Part shown: positions 10,178-21,666 of the stretch, one piece after another | Layout: every line of letters begins with the position of its first letter | How positions within the stretch are numbered: the first letter of the stretch is position 1 | Origin: Hermodice carunculata | Lineage: Eukaryota; Annelida; Polychaeta; Eunicida; Amphinomidae | Direction of reading: 5' to 3' | Length of the DNA stretch: 64,000 nucleotides | Assembly (NCBI GenBank): GCA_964020975.1 | Contig: OZ026630.1 | Span: forward strand, 65,699,513 to 65,763,512 | The notes under the pieces: generated by a model | What the model saw: only the letters and a program-made list of their open reading frames with translations | What the model was told of the DNA's origin: nothing | The model's database searches: none | Position numbers and translations under genes: made by a program

Positions 10178-12522
10178 AACACATAGAAATATGTTTATGT
10201 ATTTTAATGTTGTAGCTGAGATTGTCTTACCATGAGCTTGATCGAACTTTCAATACTGGAACATAAAATTTATTATAATTACAACAAATATAAAATGAAA
10301 TAAGGACCATTTAAGTTCTCAGGCATCATGTTGAACAATACAGGCCTTCTATTTCTCATCCTTATGAATATAGTGACAGAATGTAAGGAATACTTACTCA
10401 GCTGATGTGAGTAATATTTTTGTAACGAATTTTAGGCCTATTGTGCTGTTTTTTCTAGTGAGAATGGAACATGAAAGAACTTAACCATGTTTCATAATAA
10501 ATATAATATTAGTATCAAATTTAGTTATCCTGTGTTCACGTGGAAACTTTTTTTGGTGTTTAAATTCAAATTTTGACATGTTACGCAATTCTAATGTAAA
10601 TATAGTAGTCTGACTTAAAATTCTTATAATGTTCCAGATTCATAAATATCTCAAAAACGATGTAGGCCTACTTTACTCTTTTACTTTAAACTTAGCTGAC
10701 TGACAAGTCGGGAGAACTAAAAGGTGATAGGCCTAACAAGTCTCTTTTTATTTTTGGCAGAAGAAATGAAATTTGTGTTTTGGGTGGTTAGGCCTATACA
10801 TTTTGGAAAAGGAACTAGTGTCTGCAGTTAATGATGAATATTTCTAAGGTTGAGAGGATTGGTTTAAAACCACCAGTTGCCTTTTATGGGTGACTGCCTG
10901 TCTCAAGTCAGGAATGAAATTTGTTTCTTCACATTGATATTGGAAAAGAAATGTTGATGCTTTGGCAAGTCTGAAATCTCTTTGCCGTCATTGTTGGGTT
11001 TGGAATTAATGAATATGGATCGTGTTTCTGTCCAGTCATTGTTTGGATGATGTCTGTGAACTATGGTCAGGTAATTACCTTTTATAACTGTACATTAACA
11101 TTAAGGGCTAAATTTGTTTTAGGCCTACTTTAAATGAATGAGAGTGTTTTCCAAAGTGGGAGGATTGGGATCCCGTAAAACTGGTTTAACCCACTGCCAA
11201 TATGTTGGTAACCTGTTCCAAGTCAGGTAGAAGATACTCTCATTCGTTTTAATCTCATTACTGTTGGTCATGGATCCTTCTGACGACGAACACTAGCATG
11301 TCTTACTATTTCGTAAATGATCCTGAATCTGACAAGGTTAAACTGGTATTTGGTTTGGTCTCATCACTATCATTGAAAACTGTTATCCACTTCTCTTTTC
11401 ATGGAACCCTTATATATTTGGTAACAATTTGAACATTCAGGCATTTTCTGCACATATTGCAGTGCAGTAAGTGTTCCAAGTGTAGTGAAACTGATGTTGT
11501 TTTTTATAATTGTCTGATGAATATAGTTTGTTATTATGAAGGTCATGTCAGGTTGGCTCAAAGTGTTTAATGTACTCTTTCTCTGTCTCTCTTTTGTATA
11601 AATAATTAACATCTAAATCAACTGACTGACAAGTTGAACTACGTCTTATTATAAATGAAAAAATTTAAAACTGTTACAGGAAAACAGTTATACTTACAGT
11701 TACCTTTAGGAACATTTCAATCTTGAACATTTAAATGTCCTTTCAAAAATACTTTTGGAAACCAACTTGAAATGTGACTGCTATCCTTACAAATTTTGAC
11801 TATTGTAATGCATTTTTGACTACGTTTTAATGATTTGAAGCCTAATGTCACTTGCTTCTGGCTGATGTTTAACATTTGAACCAATGTACTTACTATATTT
11901 GGAAATTCAAACACTTTCCTTTTTGAAATACTCTTAGTTTATCTCCTTTAAAACAACATCATATCTTTAACTACATGCCTAAAACACATCGAATTATATA
12001 ATCATGTTGTTTAGATTCTTATTGATGGTCATTTTAGGCCTAGAGGGCTTTTCTGATGGATTGATGTTGGTGTTGGTGTCAGTGTGTGGACTTATATAGA
12101 TGATGATCATTGTTGAGATGGTGGTTGCAAGTAGTACCTTTTTAAATACTGAATTTTATAGACATTTTCAACAAGTTAAGAACCTCCGCTTCCAAATTCT
12201 TTGATGTGATGCAAATTTTGGTCCCTTTTCATAAATTGTATGGTCCTGTATGTGCATGAATGATACAACTGTTCAAGCCAATTTACTGAAATAGGCCTAT
12301 AATTTCAAACAAAACTTTTTGCATTCTGTCATGTGAAAACTAGATAAGGTTTTTTTCCCCCCTATGGACCTTTGCACTTACGTTTTGGTCTCTTTTGGGT
12401 AAATACGAACTATATATGTTTCAGCTATACATACCAAGGAACATTGCCTTTGGTCGGAATTGACTTGGATTTGTTTCATTAGGACTACGGTTTGGATATG
12501 GTAATCACACTGTCTAATTTGG
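10178..12522 (+). other. 3' UTR of Naiad unit 2, right end of the array
   Basis: The same 2.3-kb non-coding region as 4778-7116, plus 6 bp (two ttggtg copies near 12,069). It abuts foreign DNA at 12,523. The final ctaatttgg is the same 3' terminus seen at both internal junctions and, in reverse complement, at the fragment starting near 46,819. Confidence 0.85.
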
Positions 12523-12589
12523 TAAGCCACCGTCACAAATAATGGCTGATTGGCCTCAAGAATGCATCAGGCTAATAATGCAGCGCTTA

Positions 12590-13260
12590 GTTTTATTGGC
12601 TTGGATGCTTTTGGGCCATATACTATAAAACAATATCGAGAGAAAGCGATATGGATGTACAATATGTGCATGTCCAGTTGAGCAGTACAAATAGAGATGT
12701 TATACTTGCTGGATGCTGAATCCTTTACAAACGCATTTCGCTGCTTTATAGCTTGTAGAGGTTTGACTATTAAGATATTTCGGGTTAACGGAGCTAAGTT
12801 TCGAAAAGCTGAAAAGGAGCTACATGATGCTTTCCTGCCTTTGTCCAGGCATACATTACAACCTGACGCGGTTTCTCAAGGCATTAAGTGGTCTTTTAAC
12901 CCACCACAGGCCCCGCATTTTGGAGGGTTCTTTGAGAGATTAGTGGGACTAATAAAGCAAGTCTTTTGACCCATCTTAGCTAATGGCAGCCATCTTACTG
13001 ATGAAATATTGGTGACCACATTCTGTAAGGCTGGGTCCATAGTAAATAGGCGTCTCTTAACCAAATTAAGTGATGACCCCTGCCATCTGATTCCATTGGC
13101 CCCAAAATTTTTTTTTTTTTTTTTGCTTACCAAAGGCAGTGGAGTTGCGTCGAATATTTAGCAAGTAAATGGTGGTCTCGTTTTGTATGTAAGTACATTC
13201 CCCAACTGCATAGAAGAGTGGAGAGTATCATTCGTTTCCCATGTGTACTAGGCGGTCATA
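12590..13260 (+). mobile_element. BEL/Pao LTR retrotransposon fossil, integrase region (broken)
   Basis: The translation shows the C-terminal half of a BEL/Pao integrase, including FNPPQAPHFGGFFERLVG (about 12,894-12,948), a hallmark of this family, with recognisable family sequence before and after it. Only a ~0.7-kb internal piece is present; no LTRs, protease or reverse transcriptase were seen nearby. It is broken, with several breaks and a homopolymer tract, and is old. The Naiad array ends just before it. Confidence 0.75.
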
Positions 13261-14719
13261 ATTGAGTTCACCAATTTCCATTTTTGCGCTTATGCATCTG
13301 CGTTTTCTTGAGTCATGAGAATCCAGCCGAGGGTAGTGTTATTTTCATTGGCTGAAAAGGTTATTTTTGTATGTGTGTGTGTGTGTATGTGTGTGTGTGC
13401 AGTTTATATACCATAAATTTCTTGTGGTGACATCTCTTGCTCATTTATTACACTCGTATGCTTATTTTCGCGCACAAGGGATTTTTTCCGATGTAACGCT
13501 CTGCACCTGAGGCATTTTTAAACTTGCTCCATTAATTAAACCCCCTGTACAAAGTACATATATGACCGGTTCCAACCTGTCTGTCTCAGACTCTCTTCAT
13601 TTCACTGGCTGGGTGTTGGTTTCGTCGTTTCATACATAGATACAGAACGTTTAGTGCTTTGTGAGTCAATTTTTGTAACTATTACTATGGAAGTCACTTA
13701 ACTTCCTGTGGCATTTTTCTTTCGGTTCATTTTTTCAATTTAGCTATTTTTATAGGCCTTTTATGTTTCGAATGTAGTTTTCATGTGGCGCTATGAGCAG
13801 CTTTGTACACTTCTGCCTGTCACGTCACTCACAAAGTAGCCCAGGGTTTCATTGTCTCTTTGTGAAATGGAGAATGTGCCTTGAATTTTCATATTGCCCA
13901 TTGCCTGTTTAACGGCCATACACGCTTTGTCTTCGTTGTTGTGCTAATACTGGGATATAAATGTGTCAAATCAATGAATGTATATTTGTGTAGATATGGA
14001 TAAAGCAAGCAGCCTGTCAACATACATGCAAAGGTAGCGTGAATTTAAATAATGCAGTCTTTTGCCTGCGCATTAATGTTTATGCATTTACAGAGTGCTG
14101 GTTGTGCCAAAGTTAGCATATCTATGAATATCTGTGCAAAAATGCTATGAATAAACCTTTTATGGTTATGCTCATAATCAACTGCATTTTGGGTAAGTAA
14201 AACTTGCAGAATTAGTTCAGCCGTTATTTGTAATATAATATACTTGCACACACACAACATACTTTAACACTTGTGGGAAGTTAAACTACTTGTGAGTAGA
14301 ATGTTGATTTTGTATGTTTGCAAATTAAGATTAGACTTGGCATGCATGTCTGTAGAATATTCTCAATATTTCTCATAATTGGTCAAGTACACGCGTTAAT
14401 CTGACGTAAATGTAAAGAAATGGGATATTCATCTTGGAAAGGTATTGAAGATGCATATTAGATTATGCAAGAGTTTCGAAATTTAACTTTTATGCTCGGG
14501 TTTCTCGCATTTGCATTTCATACGTTTTGCATACATAAAAGAGAATGACATGTAAATATTAAATATTGTTTGAATTTGATTGAAAGTGTATGTCTCAAAG
14601 AGGTATAATGTGTTCGTAATTGTACTTTCTGCATTTCTAGCTTGATGAGGCTTGTGTGCGGTACATAAACCCACTGAAAGACATGGTAGTTTAAATCTGA
14701 GCATGTTGGGGACTCGTTT
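13261..14719. other. No gene recognised; short TG microsatellite
   Basis: AT-rich DNA with a (TG)n-like tract at about 13,368-13,401 and short open frames with no recognisable motif. Two unremarkable minus-strand frames (14,045-14,260 and 14,483-14,704) are not supported. Confidence 0.6.
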
Positions 14720-15350
14720 TTAGGGAGTGACAGTCACTGTATTTAGCTTGTGGAAGTTTTGCATCAATACAATGACACCCAGAGTAAGATGAGGGCTTCC
14801 TTTGGTAAATAAATCTGTGACTTTTGTATCTTTCCCAACTTCACTCATCAGGTCATCAAACATCACCACATTTCTTTTTCTTGCATCCAGAAAACTTTCA
14901 TCCACCAAATTTGGTTATGTGCTTTGGCTGAATTCAATTGCAGGCATGTTTCTCTGCATCTCTGCGTACAGTGGCTGCCATTGTCCATAACACCAGATAA
15001 TTCGGTGAGGCAGTGGATCAGATTCTCTTCCAAAGTTTGTTTGGTTAACACTGATTTACAATAACCTCTTGGAGTAGTGACGCGCATGGTAAAGGGATGC
15101 TGCAGGTTTTTTCCTGGGTTTCCCCTAAGCTGTTGGACAGATGAATTTGATGGTCGTCCATGGTCATGTGAGTTGCATCTGAGGGTAAGATATATTGAGA
15201 GAATGAAGCTGGATGAAATGCAATCTGATGTCCCGAACCATGTGATATGTTTTGACGTACAGACAAATGATGTGTCTTTAGGTTTTAGGTTGTCAGACTG
15301 ATTAAATGTTATATCATACATCTGGCAGTAGTGGGACATCTTCATACATG
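14720..15350 (-). pseudogene. Fossil of a virus-like-element P-loop ATPase (broken)
   Basis: The minus-strand frames resemble a P-loop NTPase found in invertebrate virus-like elements, such as packaging-type ATPases of Polinton-like elements. A Walker-B-like VVMFDDLMSEV and the following LFTKGSPHL…QNFH (about 14,760-14,880) are the clearest parts, and a P-loop-like region lies upstream near 15,060-15,110. The piece is broken, with a few breaks, and looks old. Family naming is tentative because no capsid, protease or polymerase companion was recognised. Confidence 0.4.
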
Positions 15351-15407
15351 ATCACCTCGAGCTCTCACTGTGCACTCCATCTACTTACAAACTTTCACTG
15401 ACATGGC

Positions 15408-15788
15408 AGCAGCAAGAAGAGAGAAAGAAGAAAGAGACAAAAACGAAGCAGAGAGAAGAGGAGGATATTGAGGAAGAAAAGGGAGGAGGAAGGAAGGAAC
15501 AGGAAAAAGAACAGCAGGTAGAAGAGGCAGAGAAGGAGGGAAAAAGAACAGCAGAGAGAAGAGGAGGAGAGAAACATCAGCAGGAAAAGGAGAAGGAGAA
15601 AAAATAGGAGGAGAAGCAGGAAAAAGAACAACTAGCAGAGGGTGAGAAAAAGAGGTAGGAAAAAGAACAGCAGGGAGAGGAGGAAGAAAAAGAGCAACAG
15701 GAGAAGAGGAGGCGGGGGAGGAAAAAAAACAAAAATGAGGGAAAAGAGGAGGAGGGAAGGAAAAAGACCAGTGGGGAGAAGAGGAGAC
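15408..15788. repeat. 380-bp purine-rich (GA) tract with degenerate minisatellite
   Basis: The plus strand is almost entirely purine. Variants of ggaaaaagaacagcagg and agaagaggagg recur irregularly, giving a degenerate minisatellite. The long Pro/Ser/Phe-rich and Leu/Phe-rich open frames on the minus strand are a by-product of the composition. Mirror-like purine tracts can form triplex DNA; that is general knowledge and is not shown here. Confidence 0.85.
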
Positions 15789-15929
15789 ATTGATAGTAAA
15801 TTCATTCAAATGATGTTTTAGGACGATAGGGCGGTACTAAAAAATATCTTCATATGGTCAAAATAGGGAGGTTACTCCCACCGGAGTTCACAGCAATTCA
15901 ATCAGGTATCAGGAGCGCTCTCTCCTGAA

Positions 15930-16211
15930 TCACATATAGCACAGTACAGATGTATGTCTAAAATGTATGTACACTTTCGTATGACTGCCTGGTTTCTCAA
16001 AACACCCACAACAGAGTCCGCAAGAAATGCAGGGAAGTAAAGTAGGACACTTGTCTGTATGCACCATGCAGTGATGAGATGTGTTTTTCAAGGTGGCATT
16101 GCACCTAGTGCAAGTAAAACATGGCATGACATGCCCTCTCATAACATGGTCAGCAGCCCTTGCATGTTTAACATTCCATGTGAAAGTTAATATCACTTTA
16201 GAACAACTCAT
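15930..16211 (-). pseudogene. Cys/His-rich zinc-finger-like remnant (fossil, uncertain)
   Basis: A 93-residue minus-strand frame is rich in Cys and His, with CFTCTRC, CISCGLCCGC and a trailing H-x3-H arrangement resembling eroded C2H2 fingers. It lies ~600 bp upstream, in the same orientation, of the P-loop remnant at 14.7-15.35 kb and may belong to the same old element. It could also be a chance ORF. Confidence 0.3.
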
Positions 16212-16215
16212 GACA

Positions 16216-17319
16216 ATGTTCCAGATCTAGTACTTTTTATACAAATTTTGTGTCATCAGTCATGTGACCATTACATAATTTCAATTAGTACAACCATGTA
16301 TTTCTGTGGAAGCCCCACCTGGTTATCATAAAGAACGCCCTATACTTAATTGTATTCTGAAATTATTGAGTAGAACCATGTGTCCAGCCATGGCTTTTAA
16401 AGCTTTAGGACAAAAGAATACACCTATACTTACTTACACTCTGACATTGATGGCCCTAAGGGGCCTGGGGCCAAAGTGAGGTGATCCAACCTATAATGTA
16501 GTTGTAGACTGGCAGAGCAGCCACCCAATGTGCTCACATTGACGTAGAACGCATTTGACTCACATTGACAACGCCGGTTCAATATAATTGTCTTGGTGCG
16601 AAAATAAGCATGAATCCTTGCAAGTCTGTCATCCTCCATAGCTTGATTCATGCTCTTACTTCATGATGTCTGTGGGCCGAGTCACATGACAACGATTTAT
16701 ACATACTTTTCATCTTGTTGTTTGTATCACATGTACAAGTCTAAAGGCTTGCCAAATTTCGGTATTTTTGTATTAATTTATGGGAAATGCATTATTGTTT
16801 CTGGGGTCATGATCTTTAAGCTTATCACACTCTTTACAAGTTTTTTAAAGCATAAATAAAACTCAAAGATAACCCGATAGCACTGTGAATACGTATCATA
16901 AAATCATTAAGTATTTGACGTTACCACTGACGAACAACATAAGGACGATGCTGTAAGCTTAGTTTTTTTAAGCTATGGGTTGAATCATTAAACTAGCTGT
17001 TTAAAGTGCAATGCTTTTAAAAACGTATAAGAAATCAGCAAGTGGAATCTTCTCCACGTCTTTTGACTATTTTTGTTCCATTATTCCATAACTTGTAGAT
17101 GCTTTATTCAAATATTGCAATTTTTTGTGCACGGTTTTAACTGTTTATATGTCGTTTTGGGCTGGGTCATCGTGTGGTTTAACTTTATTCTCATAGGAAG
17201 CAGGGACCAGCTATTTGGTGGGACGAGCTATTTAGAATAGCACATCCATGGTAATATTGTCTGACGCTGCAGAAAGCAAACGATTCAACAGCTTCTCTGT
17301 GAGAGCGACGGGTACAGTG
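16216..17319. other. No gene recognised
   Basis: AT-rich sequence with short open frames only. I see no repeat or motif worth naming. Confidence 0.55.
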
Positions 17320-17610
17320 GAGTGGATTGTATCCGAACTAAAGGCTGACTTATATTGTTTAGGATCGTGGGAAAAGCCTTGTATTTTAAAATGCATTTGG
17401 GAAAATATTCGCCCTGTGCATCTACCAAACGACCCCATGTCCCAGCTCTTTTTAGCACATTCTTGCAAAAACATTTTTTCAATTGCTATTTTTAATCAAA
17501 CCAAAGTTTTCGCATTCAAAATTTCACAAAGACACTGTGGCACAGATCCATGAACTAGGACAGGGTACTCTATGGACCGCTGAAACTGGCGCGAACCATA
17601 TCTAAGAATG
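17320..17610 (+). repeat. Inverted-repeat arm L (~290 bp) with a conserved open frame
   Basis: This arm is the reverse complement, with moderate divergence, of about 19,715-20,005. Both arms are open in the same frame for at least 70 codons and give similar peptides (here PMSQLFLAHSCKN, in the other arm PMPQLILAHSREK). The protein is not recognised. The arms may be remnants of one ORF or exon present twice in opposite directions. Confidence 0.7.
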
Positions 17611-17647
17611 ACCCTGCCAATCCCTGTGTGGACCTATTCATTTCAAA

Positions 17648-19577
17648 TGTAATAAGACATGTTTGTAAAAGATGCCCTCCCCCCCCCCCATCATAATGTG
17701 CGACCTCATTACCCGGTTGATAGTACTAGATGGTGCATTCAGGACATTGGGCAATGGATACAGAAATCAAATTCACTGAAGTGACCCTGTGACGTTGGAT
17801 ATTAGGCAAAGGTTGCCCTTCTTTGAAGCTGATCTACCCCTAATAGAAGGCTATAAATATCTACAAAATATAAACTCCGACTGAGAACATTCTGTGGTTA
17901 TTAAGCAGAAATCATTTTAGTAATGTAGCTCTGTGACCTTGGGACGTGACACAAGGTCACCCATTAAAAAAAAATTAAGCTAGTTCTTATACAAGGCTAT
18001 ATTCCTGTGCAAAATGAAAACCCTAGGTCAAAAACATCTTTTGTCATCATGCAGAAACCAAGTTCACAAATAAGACCCTAGGTGGCAACTATGGGACTTT
18101 GGTCAAGGTCACCGATCTTCTAAGCGGACCAAGCTCTTATTGAAGACTATTACCCTGTGTAATATTGAAGTCAAAGCGAAAATTATGAGTTATAATGCAG
18201 AAACTAAGTTCACTAAAGTGCCCTTTTAACCTTTTTATTTAGGTCGTCACCCATCTTCGAACTTAACCTTGCCCTGGATTAGATTATAATCCTGTGCAAC
18301 AAACAGGTCTGATGATAACTTTTTTAGTTATCGTGCAGAAAACAAAACTTACTATTGTAGCTCCTTGTCCTTGGAAATAAGGTCAAGGTCAAGCACCTTT
18401 ATACTTCACCTCGCCCATATATAGAAGTATATACTTGGGCACTATCGAAGTCCGGTATCAAAAACTTCTTGAGTTATGGTGCAGAAACCAAGTTCAATAA
18501 AGTGACCTTTTGACTGTTGATTTAGAGTCAAGGTCTCCCATCTTTGAACGGGACCTAGCCCTGAACAAAAAACAATAATCTTCTGCAATATACAGATCCT
18601 ATCATAAAATACCTTTCTAGTTATTGTATTTGTGTCTTTTTGTCCAGAACCACTTCCTAGTAGTCATTACCCTATTCCACAGTCCGAACTCTTTACTTTC
18701 CATAACCTAACCTGTCACTGTGTAACCTGTTGATAAATATGGAAATACTGTTGTCCAAATTGCACACGTTTTTCTGTAGAATTTTAACAGAGGCTGTATT
18801 AGCCCAAATAAATTAAAGGGTCTTCAGCGGGTAACTACTCAGAACATGTTTCGGAGGCTATACCCGTACATGTCTCTCTGAGTAGTGGCTCCTTGTCCAA
18901 GCTATATATGTAGCAAAGACAACCCACATAATAATTGTTATATATGAACGTGGCAAATGATAAATTAGCTAAATACGTGAAATTTTGCTTTTAATGCAAA
19001 GCTTCATTATGTAAGAAGAACACCTGTCAAACACAACATAATGACTAAATTTGTATAGTACAGGTTCAGATAAGAACAATTTGACTTACCCCTGAACCAG
19101 TCTGTACCCTTTCTAGCTGGTTAGCTTATCCTAGTTTAACCACCTGCCAGTGTATAACTGAAGTAGAAAAAACTGGGGCCTTATATTCAGTCCCAGTGAT
19201 TGTAAAATAAATAGTTGCAGCTAGACCATTGGTACAAACCACGGGAAATCCTAAAAAGTACTGCAACAATGGACATCCTGCACCAGAAATACAAAACATA
19301 CCCCATGATGACACCTACTCCTCACTTTGAAAGTCTCCAAACCATAATTTACTATAGTACCTCCGTGACTTTAGAAATAGGGTCAAGGTTAACCACCTTC
19401 ATACTTCACTTAGCCCTTACATTTCAGTGTATAGCTAGGCACTATCCAAGTCCTATCTCAAAAAACAAAACTTGTTCAGTTATGGTGCGGAAACCACAGT
19501 CTCTCTACCGACATACCGACCAACTGACCAACATGAGCATAGCTATATGTCCGTCCTCTTCCAATGGGGCATAATAA
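17648..19577 (+). mobile_element. Family A modular repeat (pearl/HINE-like), copy 1, interrupted
   Basis: It begins like the copy at 43.89 kb (…atgtttgtaaaa…atgc-ccc) and ends with an accgac-type tract and …ggggcataataat. Between are ~146-bp modules, each starting aaacca(a/c)… and ending …gtgcag (about 17,755, 17,909, 18,054, 18,200, 18,338, 18,484 and 19,338). Modules carry AGGTCA-type words. The module train is interrupted at about 18,627-19,337 by unrelated DNA. The 3' terminal hairpin seen in the other copy is eroded here. The architecture recalls bivalve pearl and Helentron-associated (HINE) elements; that link is inference. Confidence 0.75.
18627..19337. other. ~710-bp foreign segment within family A copy 1, with stem-loop
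   Basis: This segment breaks the 146-bp module phase. It contains an inverted pair (ctactcagaacatg near 18,834 against catgtctctctgagtag near 18,869) and a second small one (cattatgt…acataatg near 19,004-19,042). No coding sequence or clear target duplication is visible. It could be an insertion or a diverged non-repeat part of the element. Confidence 0.5.
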
Positions 19578-19714
19578 TAGACAAACTTCCTTTTGTAATA
19601 CCCATATTTATGTCAATTTTTGAAATAATTTCATCACACTGTTGTGCTATTGTTCCTACACAAGCTGTCACTAACACATAATGACAAATGTTAGATATTT
19701 CATAATCACCTTTG

Positions 19715-20005
19715 CCATGCCAGCCGTTGTGGATATGGTCCCTGCTAGTTTCAACGGCCCAGGAAGCACACCGTCCTGGTATATGGATCTGTGGGAAACT
19801 GTGTGCAAATTTGAATCTGAAACTTGTAAGATTAAAAGTAGCAATTGGTACAATTTTTTCGCGAGAATGTGCTAAAATGAGCTGGGGCATGGGGACGTTA
19901 AGTAGACGCACAGGACAAAAATCATTTTCCCAAATGCGTATTAAAGTACAAGGTTTTCCGTACGATTCTAAACTATACGAATCAGCCTTTGGGACAGAAT
20001 GTATG
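19715..20005 (-). repeat. Inverted-repeat arm R (~290 bp)
   Basis: Reverse-complement partner of 17,320-17,610. Its minus-strand frame stays open further, through 19,911-19,543 (122 codons from a Met), running beyond the homology into the end of family A. Product unknown. A short poly-A tract (20,022-20,034) lies just outside. Confidence 0.7.
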
Positions 20006-20059
20006 AACTGCCATTCTTTTCAAAAAAAAAAAAAAAGCAGAAAGCTGGCAAACCCCTAC

Positions 20060-20900
20060 TCCCTTATTCACATGCACATCAATCTCAGATTGCATTATGT
20101 TATACATATCAAGCATGTGCAAAAGATGGTGGAAAAAGCCCTCTGGGTGGCCAATATCTACCAATTTATTTCAACCATCAGAGTGCGATTTAATTGGTTA
20201 CCTCAACCGTATCATGAAGATTGTTTTAGGAACGGATAAATTTTTTTGCTGTTTTTTTTTCTGTTTTTTTTTCTTACCCTTTTTGGCAATGGCGAAGATA
20301 TATAGATTACCACATTTAAATGAAGTTAAACAAAAGAAATAATTTCCCTTTGGTCACTTCAAACGCTCAATCATTGTCCAATTGAACATGATTAAAAATC
20401 CAGGAACAACACCATTCCTTCTGTCAAAAGAATGCCACGAAATGTTGACCAACTGCAAATATTCCATTATTTGCGATATAATTTTCATTGGGTAGAAATG
20501 ATGTTTGCACATCTTTTTTTTTAAAATAATTCAGTAACTACCAGCACTTACAACCCATGCAGCTGTCATTATCGTAAACTGCCGCAAGGGGATATTACCG
20601 GTAGCAGCCGATTGGGGCACATGAAACCGCGTCAGTAGAATCATCGTTCCCAGTGTTACTTCAAATTGTCAGCGGTACTTCATAGTGTTAACAATGTCGG
20701 TTACCATATTCGTGCTGTCTTTCAAAATATGCATCACTGGAGATAACCGCTATTTAATTAACCACCCTTCATTTAATCATAGAAGTAATAAAGCACACCA
20801 ACTGGCCCAACTCTTTACAAAGTCATACTAAATGCGTGCCTCGACTTAAGGTCATGGTATTACCATTTTACTTGTTTGTCGTCTTGGTTCTGTCATTATA
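20060..20900. other. No gene recognised
   Basis: Unremarkable AT-rich DNA with two short T-runs near 20,240-20,275. No supported ORF. Confidence 0.5.
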
Positions 20901-20911
20901 TTCTCCATCTG

Positions 20912-21048
<137 letters not shown>

Positions 21049-21307
21049 TATGTTTAACCTACCGAAGCCTGTGTACTGTACTTATGTGCTTTTGTTCAGG
21101 TTACCTTCTGTTTATACTTACTTGTATGTTTCCTAAGTTTTGTTACCAGTCATTTTCCAACTTACATTATTTTGTTTGCCAACTTTGATTTCACGCTATA
21201 TTTCAGTTTTGTACCTGGTTTTAGTTCGTTCATTTATCTGTACTTTGTGCTCTCATTTCGATGTATTTGTATGTGATTATTTCCTCCTATTCGGAGGTTA
21301 ATTAAAC

Positions 21308-21308
<1 letters not shown>

Positions 21309-21373
<65 letters not shown>
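21309..21373. repeat. (ATT)n microsatellite, ~65 bp
   Basis: Perfect TAT/ATT triplet repeat. Confidence 0.97.
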
Positions 21374-21559
21374 CTTGGCATGTGAATCAATAAAGCATTT
21401 CAACTTACTTTGTATGGGTTGAGCAGGAAACAAAGTGTGTACAAATTACCATCCTTGTATTTTATTATGCATTCCAGGGAGAGGTGAATGCATGTAGTGT
21501 TTAGTCCCATCTTCTGCTGCCGCCGCGTATCTTATTTTCTTTATACGTCTGTCCCCTGT

Positions 21560-21633
21560 TGACCTTGTACCTCTTAATTTGGTCCAGATAAGAATATATA
21601 ACCTTGACGTCAAAGGTCAAGGTCAAATTCCTG

Positions 21634-21666
<33 letters not shown>

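Larger units (their letters stand above)
7117..12522 (+). mobile_element. Naiad-type Penelope-like element, complete tandem unit 2 (5,406 bp)
   Basis: This is the second complete unit, head-to-tail with unit 1. It carries its own intact ORF and the full 3' UTR. It ends at …ctaatttgg (12,522), after which the sequence changes to unrelated DNA (a BEL/Pao remnant), which defines the right end of the whole array. No target-site duplication can be checked because the left end of the array is outside the window. Confidence 0.93.

Noticed and set aside
12876-13133. 85-codon minus-strand frame
   Set aside because: Shadow of the BEL/Pao integrase remnant on the opposite strand.
15381-15809. 142-codon Pro/Ser/Phe-rich and 78-codon Leu/Phe-rich minus-strand frames
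   Set aside because: By-products of the purine-rich tract; no complexity beyond composition.
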